DNA of 64,000 nucleotides from CAWEEP01 sp963808125 (lineage in GTDB: Bacteria; Chloroflexota; Dormibacteria; Aeolococcales; Aeolococcaceae): positions 18,181 through 82,180 of the forward strand of contig CAWEEP010000007.1 of NCBI GenBank assembly GCA_963808125.1. The letters run 5' to 3'. The translations under genes were made by a program, and so were the position numbers. Of the stretch, positions 17,768-25,455 are shown piece by piece (position 1 is the stretch's first letter; the number at the start of each line of letters is the position of its first letter). The notes under the pieces are model-generated. The model was not told the origin of the DNA. It did no database searches and saw nothing but the letters and a program-made list of their open reading frames with translations.

Positions 17768-18849
17768 GCGCGCGGCGGACAATGCCCACCATGCCAGGCA
17801 CTCTCGGGATCGTCGGCGTCGGCCTGATCGGCGGCTCCATCGGCATGGCGGCGCGTCGGGCGGGTTGGGAGGTGCTGGGCTGCGACCAGCCGAACGTCGT
17901 CGAGGTCGCCGTCGAGGTCGGCGCCATCGACCGGGGGGCGGCGCTCGACGAGGTGCGCGGCGCCGGCTTCGTCGTGCTGGCCGCGCCGGTGTCGAAGATC
18001 GGAGAGCTTCTCGCCGATCTCGCGCCGACCGACGCCCTGGTCACCGACGTCGGCAGCGCCAAGGCGGCGATCGTCCGCGAGGCCGCGCGCGCCGGGCTGC
18101 GGCGGTTCGTCGGCGGCCATCCGATGGCGGGGGGCGAGCTGTCCGGTGTCGCCAATGCGAACGCCGACCTCTTCCGGGGCGCCCGCTACCTGCTGACGCC
18201 AACCGAGGAGACGCTGCCCGACGCGTACGCCCAGCTCGCCCAGTTCGTCCGCGACGACTTGGGAGCGGTGCCCAGCGCCGTCGACCCCGACCGGCACGAC
18301 CTGCTGGTGGCGGCGATGTCCCACCTCCCCCACCTCCTCGCCGTGGCCCTTCTCCAGGTGACCTCCGCCATCTCGCCGGAGGCGCTGACCTTCGCCGGGC
18401 CGTCCTTCCGCGATCTGACCCGCGTCGGCGCCTCCAGCCCCGGCCTGTGGTCGGACATCCTCGCCGAGAACGCCGGCGCGGTCCGCGAGGTGCTGGAGGC
18501 GTTCACCGCGGCCATGCGCCGTCTGGAGGACGACCTCGGCGACGGTCCGGCCATCAAGCGCCACTTCGTCGAGGCCGGGACCGCGTACCGGGCCGTCGGC
18601 GGCATCCTCATCCGCGGCAGCGGTCGCAACGTGGACATCGCCGTCCCCATCGAGAACCGGCTGAGGGTCCTGGCCGAGGTGACGACGCTCATGGGATCGA
18701 ACGACATCAGCATCCAGGACCTTTCCATGCAGCACAGCGACACCCGGCACGCCGCCCTGGTGCTGACGCTGGACGCGGACGCGGCCGAGGCGGCGCTCCA
18801 GCTGCTGCACGGCGCCGGTTTCCGCGCCGAGCGCGTGGCCGAAGGCTGA
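17764..18849 (+). CDS. tyrA: Prephenate dehydrogenase with C-terminal ACT domain
   Basis: 361 aa; oxidative decarboxylation of prephenate toward tyrosine. Rossmann motif GIVGVGLIGGSIGMAARRAG, then VVLAAPVSKIGELL, TDVGSAKAAIVREA and the signature FVGGHPMAGGELSG with the catalytic His. MSHLPHLLAVALLQ is the helical dimerisation part. Residues from about 280 (NVDIAVPIENRLRVLAEVTT) form an ACT domain, probably for feedback by tyrosine. GTG 17764 overlaps the ychF stop; ATGs at 17782 and 17791 are also in frame and nearer the Rossmann strand. Confidence 0.92.
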   Translation: MSARRTMPTMPGTLGIVGVGLIGGSIGMAARRAGWEVLGCDQPNVVEVAVEVGAIDRGAALDEVRGAGFVVLAAPVSKIGELLADLAPTDALVTDVGSAKAAIVREAARAGLRRFVGGHPMAGGELSGVANANADLFRGARYLLTPTEETLPDAYAQLAQFVRDDLGAVPSAVDPDRHDLLVAAMSHLPHLLAVALLQVTSAISPEALTFAGPSFRDLTRVGASSPGLWSDILAENAGAVREVLEAFTAAMRRLEDDLGDGPAIKRHFVEAGTAYRAVGGILIRGSGRNVDIAVPIENRLRVLAEVTTLMGSNDISIQDLSMQHSDTRHAALVLTLDADAAEAALQLLHGAGFRAERVAEG

Positions 18850-18861
18850 GCGGAGAGGCCG

Positions 18862-19884
18862 CTACTCCGAGCCGTTGCCGGGGTCGACGCGGAGGAGGCG
18901 AGGCCGAGGGGCTTTCACCACGTCCCGCCGCATCAGGAGGTTCAGGCTGGTCACCGCGACGATGAGGAGCAGGGCGCCCAGCACCTCCAGGGGCTGCAGC
19001 GGCGCGCCATATCCGACGGGCTTGGGGAGCGAGAAGATCAGGAAGAGAGCGGCCGGATAGCCGAGCTCGGCGAAGCTCGACACCGATGCGGGGGTGCTGG
19101 AGAGGGCGCGGTAGTAGAGCGTCATGGCGATGACGCCGGGGATGAGGGCGATGCCGAGGAAGCTCGGCAGCTGGCCCGCGGAGTACTGACTGAGCCCTGC
19201 GGTGCCTCGGTCGGTGAGCATCAGCACGAGCAGGATCGGCAGGGCCAGCATGAAGCGCGCCGCCGAGGTGCTGGTGAAGGAGACGTCGGCGAGGGCATAG
19301 CGTCCCATCACCGTGCCCGCCCCCCAGAGGGCGACCGCGCCGAGGACGAAGAGGGCGGCCTGGAGCTGAGCCTGCGGCGCCACCGCGTTCGTCGAGAAGA
19401 CGATGAGAGCGGCTCCGGCCAGGGCGAGGGCGGCGAGCGGCCAGAACGTCCGCCGGCGACGCTCGCGGAGGACAAGCCACGCCAGCGTCGCTCCGAAGAT
19501 GGGCTGGAGCAGGTAGAGGAGGTAGACCTCGGAGAGCACGCCGGCGCTCTGTGCGGCGGGGACGCCGTACGCGTAGCCGATCGAACGGGTGAAGAGGACG
19601 GTGGCGATCGCCTGCGGGCCGGCGGCGATGACAGCGAGCACCAACCATGTCCGCCACGAGGCCCTGCGCAGCTCCCGCCACGCCCGCCGCGCCAGGGGGA
19701 CCAGGCAGAGGCTGATCAGCAGGTCCTCGACGAGCACGATCTGGCTGGCCGACAAGCCCTGCTGGACCAGTTCCGGGCGGAAGAACGCGTCGGCGGCCCA
19801 GAGCGCAGACGCCACGGTGATGACGAGGGCGGAGTAGCGGTCGAGGATGCCGGGGTGATCCCGCAACTGAAGCTGCGCAGCCAT
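18862..19884 (-). CDS. EamA transporter, candidate riboflavin/flavin permease
   Basis: 340 aa from ATG 19884, with ten hydrophobic segments and two EamA repeats. The second half of the first repeat includes SEVYLLYLLQPIFGATLAWL with LRERRRRTFWPLAALALAGAA, the second ASVSSFAELGYPAALFLIF. Transport function comes from the family; substrate is inferred from position. An FMN riboswitch lies in its 5' leader, and in other bacteria genes under this element are almost always for riboflavin synthesis or uptake, including EamA-type RibN. The start at 19884 is chosen because upstream codons run through the riboswitch region. A short overlapping leader ORF ends five bases before it. Confidence 0.85.
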   Translation of the reverse strand: MAAQLQLRDHPGILDRYSALVITVASALWAADAFFRPELVQQGLSASQIVLVEDLLISLCLVPLARRAWRELRRASWRTWLVLAVIAAGPQAIATVLFTRSIGYAYGVPAAQSAGVLSEVYLLYLLQPIFGATLAWLVLRERRRRTFWPLAALALAGAALIVFSTNAVAPQAQLQAALFVLGAVALWGAGTVMGRYALADVSFTSTSAARFMLALPILLVLMLTDRGTAGLSQYSAGQLPSFLGIALIPGVIAMTLYYRALSSTPASVSSFAELGYPAALFLIFSLPKPVGYGAPLQPLEVLGALLLIVAVTSLNLLMRRDVVKAPRPRLLRVDPGNGSE

Positions 19885-19888
19885 CCGC

Positions 19889-19951
19889 TCAGCCCTCGAC
19901 GGGTGCCCGGGGCGTGACGCTCCCCGCCGGCGGTGTTGGCGATCCGACCAT
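19889..19951 (-). CDS. Possible leader peptide between FMN riboswitch and transporter
   Basis: A 20-codon ORF opens at ATG 19951, placed 2 bases after a strong Shine-Dalgarno-like AAGGAGAGG, and ends in TGA at 19891-19889, just before the transporter ATG at 19884. It reads MVGSPTPPAGSVTPRAPVEG. The transporter's own ATG has only a weak ribosome site (GAGCGG), so translation may reach it by re-initiation after this ORF. This is inference from the placement of signals; the peptide itself has no recognisable function. Confidence 0.35.
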   Translation of the reverse strand: MVGSPTPPAGSVTPRAPVEG

Positions 19952-20008
19952 GGCCTCTCCTTGCTCATGAGGGCAGGGAGCTGCTCCTGGAGCGCACCTC
20001 CAGTTGCG

Positions 20009-20166
20009 TCCTCTCCCATCCAAACTCGAAGGGCGGACCACCGGGTCCGTCGCTTCTGACTGTCGGCCCCGGAATCGCACCGGGTCCTGCTCGGCCGGGA
20101 AAAGCTCCTGGCTCCGCTCGCGGGCTGTCACCGCCGGTCGGGAATCTCACCCTGCCCCGAAGACGC
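20009..20166 (-). promoter_or_regulatory. FMN riboswitch (RFN element)
   Basis: Read on the minus strand, the region shows the ordered conserved blocks of the FMN aptamer: cttcggggcagggtgagatt, then cccgaccggcggtgacagcc, cgcgagcgg, a gattcc block, gccgacagtc and the closing gtttggatgggagag. Block order, spacing and the P1 closing pair (cttcggggc / gggagag) fit the six-stem RFN fold; the arm before the last block is longer than usual. It lies 125 bases upstream of the EamA transporter start. No obvious T-rich terminator follows, so control of translation is more likely than attenuation. Confidence 0.9.
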
Positions 20167-20250
20167 GGTCAGGATAGCACCGAGGATCCGACGCCCAGCG
20201 TGGTCGGGCAAGGTCGGCCCTCCCTCCGCCTGCTACGCTTCGCGCTCGGT

Positions 20251-20709
20251 ATGGCGAAGAAGAACCGCAAGCAGAAGCAGCGCGCGACACGCCGCCCCGC
20301 CCCGCAGCCGGGACCGCGGCCGATCGCGACTGCCCCGCGCGCCGCACCGGGCATCTCGCCCAGCACTGCCGCCTCCGAGGTCGACGCCGAGGAGGATCTC
20401 GAACCCGTCCGCGCCGCGGCCCCGATCCGGCCGGTGGCGGGCGACTCGTTCCGGCGCCGCGTCGAGCGAGTGGCGCCGGCCGGTCCCAGCGCCGAGGCTC
20501 TTCGGCAGCAACGCCAGGCCGCCCGGGCCTCCCGGTACTCCAGCAGCTCGGCGGCCAGCATCGCGATGCTGGAGAGCGACGACCCGGGCATCCCCTTCGA
20601 CCACGTCCCCTACGTCCCGGCCGATCTGCGGCGCGTCGCCCTGATCGCCTCGGTGATGGTGGTCCTGATCCTCATCGCCTGGGGTGTCGTCTCCCACTTC
20701 GTGCACTAA
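20251..20709 (+). CDS. Small basic protein with single C-terminal membrane anchor
   Basis: 152 aa. The N-terminus is Lys/Arg/Pro-rich (MAKKNRKQKQRATRRPAPQP) and low-complexity to about residue 100. The only hydrophobic segment is at the very end (VALIASVMVVLILIAWGVV, about residues 130-148, with four residues after it). This topology is that of a tail-anchored protein: cytosolic domain with a C-terminal transmembrane helix. ATG 20251 is preceded by TACGCT, a fair -10-like match. The next gene, 12 bp downstream, is an ArsA/Get3-type ATPase, a family whose eukaryotic members insert tail-anchored proteins. Confidence 0.7.
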   Translation: MAKKNRKQKQRATRRPAPQPGPRPIATAPRAAPGISPSTAASEVDAEEDLEPVRAAAPIRPVAGDSFRRRVERVAPAGPSAEALRQQRQAARASRYSSSSAASIAMLESDDPGIPFDHVPYVPADLRRVALIASVMVVLILIAWGVVSHFVH

Positions 20710-20721
20710 GGTTTCACCACC

Positions 20722-21894
20722 ATGAGGGTGATCCTCTACACGGGGAAGGGCGGGGTCGGGAAGACGACGGTCGCGGCGGCAACCGCCGTGCGTTGCGCCA
20801 AGCGCGGCCTGCGGACGCTGGTGATCAGCACCGACGCGGCCCACAGCCTCGGCAACTCCCTCGACCGCGAGATCGGCGAGGTGCCCACTCCGGTCGCCCC
20901 CAACCTCTGGGCACAGGAGGTCAATGCACTCCACGAGATGGAGAGCCACTGGGACAGCATCCACAAGTACCTGAGCACCCTGTTCGCCTCCCAGGGTGTC
21001 GACGACATCATCGCCGAGGAGCTGTCATCGCCTCCGGGAATGGAGGAGGTGGCCTCCCTGATGCAGATCAGGAACCACAAGGCGAGCGGCAAGTACGACG
21101 TGCTGGTCGTCGACTGCGCCCCCACCGGCGAGACCCTCCAACTGCTCGCCTTTCCCGATGTTGCGCGGTGGTACCTGAAGCGGATCTTCCCCGTCGAGCG
21201 CACGATCATGAGGGTGGCGCGGCCGGTGGTTCAGCCCTTCGTCTCCCTTCCCCTGCCAAGTGACGAAATCTTCGGCCATGTCAAGCACCTGCTCCTCGAC
21301 CTGGAGAGCATGAAGAGCATCCTCGGCGACCCGGAAACCTGCACGGTGCGCATCGTCCTCAACCTGGAGAAGATGGTGCTGAAGGAGGCGCAGCGGGCCT
21401 TCACCTACCTGAGCCTCTACGACTATCTCACCGACCTGGTGGTGGTGAACCGCATGCTGCCGCCCGAGGTGACGGACAGCTACTTCGCCTCGTGGCGGCG
21501 AACCCAGTCCCGCTACGACGGGATGGTGGGCGCAGCCTTCGACCCCATCCCCATCCGCAGGACCAAGCTCTTCAGCCATGAGATCGTCGGCCTCGACCGT
21601 CTGGAGGAGATGGCCGAGGCGCTGTTCGGCGACGAGGACCCGGCGCAGATCTTCTATCACGTGGTTCCCCAGAAGCTGCGCAAGGTGCGGGACCACTACG
21701 AACTGTTGCTGCAACTCCCCTTCGTCAGCAAGGACGAGGTTGAACTCACCCACAACGATGGGGAGCTGTTCGTCACCGTCGGCGCCTACAAGCGGGAGAT
21801 CTCTCTCCCGCGCGTGCTGAACGGGAAGCGGATCCGATCGGCGAAGCTCGAAGAGGGCACGCTTCGCATCACCTTCACAGGGAGCACAGCATGA
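20722..21894 (+). CDS. ArsA/Get3-family ATPase with C-terminal HSP20-like domain
   Basis: 390 aa. Deviant Walker A YTGKGGVGKTTVAAATAVRC (Lys9 and Lys14), switch I STDAAHSLGNSLD, switch II VVDCAPTGETLQLLAFPD and adenine-site NRMLPPEVTDSYF place it in the ArsA/TRC40 group. After about residue 310 a beta-rich domain follows (LQLPFVSKDEVELTHNDGEL then FVTVGAYKREISLP), the alpha-crystallin-like ending found on many bacterial ArsA-like proteins. No arsenite-binding cysteine triad is visible, so arsenic efflux is unlikely; a client-protein targeting or chaperone role is more plausible. It overlaps the next small gene (ATGA at 21891). Confidence 0.85.
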   Translation: MRVILYTGKGGVGKTTVAAATAVRCAKRGLRTLVISTDAAHSLGNSLDREIGEVPTPVAPNLWAQEVNALHEMESHWDSIHKYLSTLFASQGVDDIIAEELSSPPGMEEVASLMQIRNHKASGKYDVLVVDCAPTGETLQLLAFPDVARWYLKRIFPVERTIMRVARPVVQPFVSLPLPSDEIFGHVKHLLLDLESMKSILGDPETCTVRIVLNLEKMVLKEAQRAFTYLSLYDYLTDLVVVNRMLPPEVTDSYFASWRRTQSRYDGMVGAAFDPIPIRRTKLFSHEIVGLDRLEEMAEALFGDEDPAQIFYHVVPQKLRKVRDHYELLLQLPFVSKDEVELTHNDGELFVTVGAYKREISLPRVLNGKRIRSAKLEEGTLRITFTGSTA

Positions 21895-22130
21895 GCGAGG
21901 AATCCGGCTCCATGGCATTTCGCCTTCTCGAGGAGGCCGCCCACCTGGTCGGTGAGGTGATCCCCCCGGAGGCTCAGCGCCACTTCCTCATCGCCCAGCG
22001 CGAGCTGATTCTGGGCATCACGGCGGTGATCGAGCACAAGAGCCAGCGGGCGGCACCGACGTCAGCGAAGCGCAGGGCCCCGGCAAGGTCGGCGAAGACG
22101 ACCCGGCCGCGCCGTGTCGCCGTCACCTGA
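21891..22130 (+). CDS. Small basic protein coupled to the ArsA-like ATPase
   Basis: 79 aa, start overlapping the ATPase stop. The first half is a probable amphipathic helix pair (MAFRLLEEAAHLVGEVIPPE, AQRHFLIAQRELILGITAVI); the tail is Lys/Arg/Ala/Pro-rich (KRRAPARSAKTTRPRR). Similar short proteins follow ArsA-like genes in high-GC bacteria, but I do not recognise a named family. Tight coupling suggests it acts with the ATPase. Confidence 0.6.
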   Translation: MSEESGSMAFRLLEEAAHLVGEVIPPEAQRHFLIAQRELILGITAVIEHKSQRAAPTSAKRRAPARSAKTTRPRRVAVT

Positions 22131-22743
22131 CGCGGGCGGGCATCCCATCCCCGTGACGTTCCGGGGCCTGGTCCGAAGAGCACCCCGCAGACGACCGGGC
22201 CGGCTCGCGCCGGCGTCGGTGGAGATCGACGGCCGGGCCTGGCCGGTGCAGGGCTCGCAGCTCGTGCTCGTCGATCACGACCGGGTTCTCATCCAGTTCC
22301 GTCCCTGGCCCCCCGGATGGGAATTGCCCGGAGGGCACTGCGGGCGGGGCGAGGACCCAGCCGAGGCCGCCCTCCGCGAGACCGAGGAGGAGACGGGACT
22401 GCGCGCCCGCATCCTCGGCCTGGTCGGCGTCTACACCTGGGATGGGCTGCGCTCCGCCGGTGACGCCGTCTACCTTGGCGAGGTCACCGGTGGGAGGCGG
22501 AGGCGGAGCGTCGAGTCCCTGGCGGTGCGCTTCGTCGCTCGCGACGAGCTGCCGAAGACCCTCTTTCCCTGGTGCCGCGAGCGCATCCTCGACGCGCTGG
22601 CGCGCGGCGACGGCGCGGCGCCCGTCCACCGCGTCCAACCGGTGACCATGTACCACGTGTGGCTGTTCGGCACCAGGTGGTTGAACCAGCCGGTGGACGC
22701 CGCGCTCACCTGGTGGCGCGGTGAGCGGCGGCACGGCGCGTGA
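22114..22743 (+). CDS. Nudix hydrolase
   Basis: 209 aa from GTG 22114, overlapping the previous gene by 17 bp; a GTG at 22153 is an alternative start. The Nudix box is exact: G-HCGRG-E-DPAEAAL-RETEEETGL (G, E, R-E, E-E and G all present). Flanking ELPGGHCGRGEDPAEAALRE is typical of the (d)NTP/nucleotide-sugar branch. Residues after the box, GVYTWDGLRSAGDAVYLGEV, form the following strands. Substrate not determinable. An aromatic-rich C-terminal extension (TMYHVWLFGTRWLNQPVDAA) is unusual. Confidence 0.85.
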   Translation: MSPSPDAGGHPIPVTFRGLVRRAPRRRPGRLAPASVEIDGRAWPVQGSQLVLVDHDRVLIQFRPWPPGWELPGGHCGRGEDPAEAALRETEEETGLRARILGLVGVYTWDGLRSAGDAVYLGEVTGGRRRRSVESLAVRFVARDELPKTLFPWCRERILDALARGDGAAPVHRVQPVTMYHVWLFGTRWLNQPVDAALTWWRGERRHGA

Positions 22744-23723
22744 CGGCACTCCTCTTCGCCGGCGGTCTCATCGTGATCGCGGCTGCCAGCGAGCTGTTCA
22801 CCAACGCTGTCGAGTGGGCCGGCCACCTGATGCGCCTGGGCACCGGCCCCACCGGCAGTCTCCTGGCCGCCTTCGGGACCGCCCTGCCCGAGACAATCGT
22901 CGCCATCGTGGCCCTGGTGAGCGGAGGCAACGACGCTCAGCGCATCGCCATCGGGGCGGTCCTCGGCTCCTCGTTCCTGCTCCTCACGCTGGGGGGAGCC
23001 ATCACCGGGGTGGCGGTGCTCGCCCGGGGAGGGAGGCGGGAACTGAGGGTGGCCCCGGCCCAGGCGCGACGGGACCTGGGCGTGTTCCTCGTCGCCTTCG
23101 CCTTGGCGATCGGATCCGCTGCCATCCCCCGGCCGGCGCGGATCGGCATCGGGGTCATCCTGCTCCTCATCTACGCAGGGCATGTGACCATGACCGTGCG
23201 CGGCGGTGGGAAGGACGACAAGGAGGCGCCGGAGCCGCTCCACATCGTCCGCTGGCGCCAGAGACCGCCGGCAGCGGCGGTGGCGGTTCAGCTCGTCGGA
23301 GCGGTGGCTCTGATCATCATCGGTTCCCAGCTCTTCGTCGCCGCCGTCCACCAGACAGCCCAGAGCCTGGGCATCGACCCACTCGTCCTGGCGGTGATCG
23401 TCATCCCCTTCGTGACGGAGCTTCCGGAGACGTTCAACAGCGTGCTCTGGATCCGCAGCGGCGACGACGAGCTCGCCATCGGCAACGTGGCGGGCTCGGC
23501 CGCCTTCCAAGCGTGCGTGCTCGGCTTCCTGGGTGTGACCTTCACCACCTGGAATCTGGGCACCGCCGGTCTGCTCACCGCCGCCTGCGCCTTCGCCACG
23601 GGCGTGTACCTCCTCGCCCTCCTCCACGATGGGCGGGCCCACGGCCGTCTCGTCCTCCTCGCCGCGCTTCCGTGGCTCGCCTACGTGGTCGCCGAATTCG
23701 CCACGGGAGGCCATCTTGGATGA
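22740..23723 (+). CDS. Sodium/calcium exchanger family (CaCA) membrane protein
   Basis: 327 aa with about ten membrane segments. Both alpha repeats of the cation/Ca2+ exchanger superfamily are present: LAAFGTALPETIVAIVALVS in the first half and VIPFVTELPETFNSVLW in the second, each with the ion-binding Glu of the T-x-L-P-E core. Each is followed by a G-N-x-x-G-S/A-type motif (IAIGAVLGSSFLL, LAIGNVAGSAAFQ). Likely exchanges Ca2+ or another cation for H+ or Na+. GTG 22740 overlaps the Nudix stop. Confidence 0.88.
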   Translation: MTALLFAGGLIVIAAASELFTNAVEWAGHLMRLGTGPTGSLLAAFGTALPETIVAIVALVSGGNDAQRIAIGAVLGSSFLLLTLGGAITGVAVLARGGRRELRVAPAQARRDLGVFLVAFALAIGSAAIPRPARIGIGVILLLIYAGHVTMTVRGGGKDDKEAPEPLHIVRWRQRPPAAAVAVQLVGAVALIIIGSQLFVAAVHQTAQSLGIDPLVLAVIVIPFVTELPETFNSVLWIRSGDDELAIGNVAGSAAFQACVLGFLGVTFTTWNLGTAGLLTAACAFATGVYLLALLHDGRAHGRLVLLAALPWLAYVVAEFATGGHLG

Positions 23724-23781
23724 GGCCGGGAGCCCTCGCCGGAGGGGGCCGCGCGGAGCGACCCCATGGCATGATGCCGCC

Positions 23782-24591
23782 GTGACCACCGAAGCCGACA
23801 CCGACACCCATGGCCACCACGAGGCGGTGCTGCGCTCGCATCGATGGCGCACGGGCGCCAACTCCGCCGCCTACCTCCTGCCCAACCTGCGTCCCGGGAT
23901 GAGCCTCCTCGACGTCGGCTGCGGGCCCGGCACGCTGACGACGGACCTGGCCCGCAAGGTCGCCCCCGGCCGGGTGGTCGGCATCGACCTGTCAGCCGAC
24001 GTCGTGGCCCAGGCCCAGGCCCACGCCCGCGACCAAGGCGTCGCCAACGCATCGTTCCGGGTGGGCGACTTCCGCTCCGCTGACCTGGCCCCGGCGTCGT
24101 TCGACGTCGTCCACGCTCACCAGCTGCTGCAGCACCTCCGCGATCCGGTGGGGGCGCTGCGGACGATGGCGAAGCTCGCCCGCCCTGGCGGCGTCGTGGC
24201 GGCGCGGGACGGAGACTACTCCGCGATGGCGTGGTCTCCACCCGATCCCCGTCTGGACCGCTGGCGCGAGATCTATCTGGCCGTGACCCGGCGCAACGGC
24301 GCCGAGGCGAACGCCGCCCGGTGGCTGCCGCGGTGGGCAAGCGCCGCCGGTCTCGCCGACACCGTCTACACCACCTCGACCTGGACCTTCGCCACACCCC
24401 ATGACCGGAGTTGGTGGTCGGCCCTGTGGGCGGAGCGCACCACGTCCTCGTCACTTGCCCATCAGGCCGTGGAGTACGGGATCGCCACCCAGGCGGAGCT
24501 GGAGGAGGCGGCCGAGGGATGGCGCGCGTGGGGCGAGGTCCCCGACGCCGTCTTCATCGTCGTTCTCGGGGAGATCATCGCCCGGACGTGA
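23782..24591 (+). CDS. Class I SAM-dependent methyltransferase (UbiE/Methyltransf_11-like)
   Basis: 269 aa. Motif I LLDVGCGPGTLTTDLARKV, motif II VVGIDLSADVVAQAQAH, a following acidic loop FRVGDFRSADLAPASFDVV, and motif IV-like HAHQLLQHLRDPVGALRTMA with VARPGGVVAARDGDY describe the SAM-binding fold. The C-terminal 100 residues form a lid with several Trp residues (SWWSALWAER). The methyl acceptor is unknown. The GTG at 23782 is preferred; a TTG at 23716 overlapping the upstream gene is possible. Confidence 0.87.
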   Translation: MTTEADTDTHGHHEAVLRSHRWRTGANSAAYLLPNLRPGMSLLDVGCGPGTLTTDLARKVAPGRVVGIDLSADVVAQAQAHARDQGVANASFRVGDFRSADLAPASFDVVHAHQLLQHLRDPVGALRTMAKLARPGGVVAARDGDYSAMAWSPPDPRLDRWREIYLAVTRRNGAEANAARWLPRWASAAGLADTVYTTSTWTFATPHDRSWWSALWAERTTSSSLAHQAVEYGIATQAELEEAAEGWRAWGEVPDAVFIVVLGEIIART

Positions 24592-24724
24592 CCGGCCGCG
24601 GCTGCCCGCCGCCGCCACCACCGTCGTCGATCCGCCCTTTCTGGGTGGTGTGCGATGCCCGTTCCGCTTCCCCCGGCGCCGGCAGGGCCGCCCGGTCGAT
24701 GGGGCCGTCGACCCCGAGGACGGC

Positions 24725-25455
24725 ATGCCCCTGGGGACAACAGGCGGGCAGACGCCAGAGGCCGCCGACCCCTACACGCCCTCGCCCGGTGCCGCGGAGG
24801 CCGGAGGCGTGGCCGGCGTGCTGCGGCGGGCGGCATGGGTCCGAGACTGGCCCGCTGGCGATCGATCGCTTCTCTGCTGCCCGTCGGCGGCCGCGCCGCC
24901 GTGGCCGCGTCCATCCTCGTCAACCTCCTCATCGTCCAGGACTTCACTCAGATCGAACTCACGCGTGGCGAGAGCGTCGGCCTCGGCGAGGTGGCCGAGA
25001 TCGGCGACCGCATGCGCGTGACCACGGCCCTCTCCGCAGCCCGTGGGGAGCGCATCCTCGCCACCGTCCCCGACGGCCTGGACGGGTACATCGGTCGCGC
25101 CTATCACGACGGCGTCGACCTCTCCGGCGGCCAGTGGCAGACGGTCGGACTGGGGCGCTGCCTGATGCGGGAGAGGCCCCTGCTGCTCGCCCTCGACGAG
25201 CCGGCGGCGGCGCTGGATGCCGCGGCGGAGCACGCGCACTTCGAGCGCTACGCCTCCTCCGCCGCCTCCGCCGGCGTGCGCGTGGGCAGCGTCACCGTCC
25301 TCGTCTCCCACCGCTTCAGCACCGTGCTGATGGCGGACAGGATCGCCGTGCTGAAGGGGGGAAGGCTCATCGAATCCGGCTCCCACGCCGAGCTGATGGC
25401 GCGGGGCGGCCTCTACGCCGAGCTCTTCCAGCTGCAGGCGCGCGCCTACCGCTGA
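24725..25455 (+). pseudogene. ABC exporter remnant lacking membrane domain and Walker A
   Basis: The 3' part is a clear ABC nucleotide-binding domain of an exporter half-molecule: Q-loop VQDFTQIELTRGESVGLGEV, signature VDLSGGQWQTVGLGRCLM, Walker B LLLALDEPAAALDA, H-loop VLVSHRFSTVLMADRIAVL. Upstream there is only a short N-terminal piece (GVLRRAAWVRDW, frameshifted near 24860, then a first hydrophobic stretch AAVAASILVNLL) before the Q-loop. The transmembrane domain and Walker A, roughly 300 residues, are missing at about 24,925. Either a real internal deletion or a collapsed assembly. As written it cannot transport or bind ATP normally. Confidence 0.75.

Noticed and set aside
20722..21894. 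Arsenite efflux ATPase (arsA of an ars operon)
   Set aside because: No arsB, arsC, arsR or arsD is nearby, the Cys triad is not seen, and the C-terminal HSP20-like domain is typical of the non-arsenic branch.
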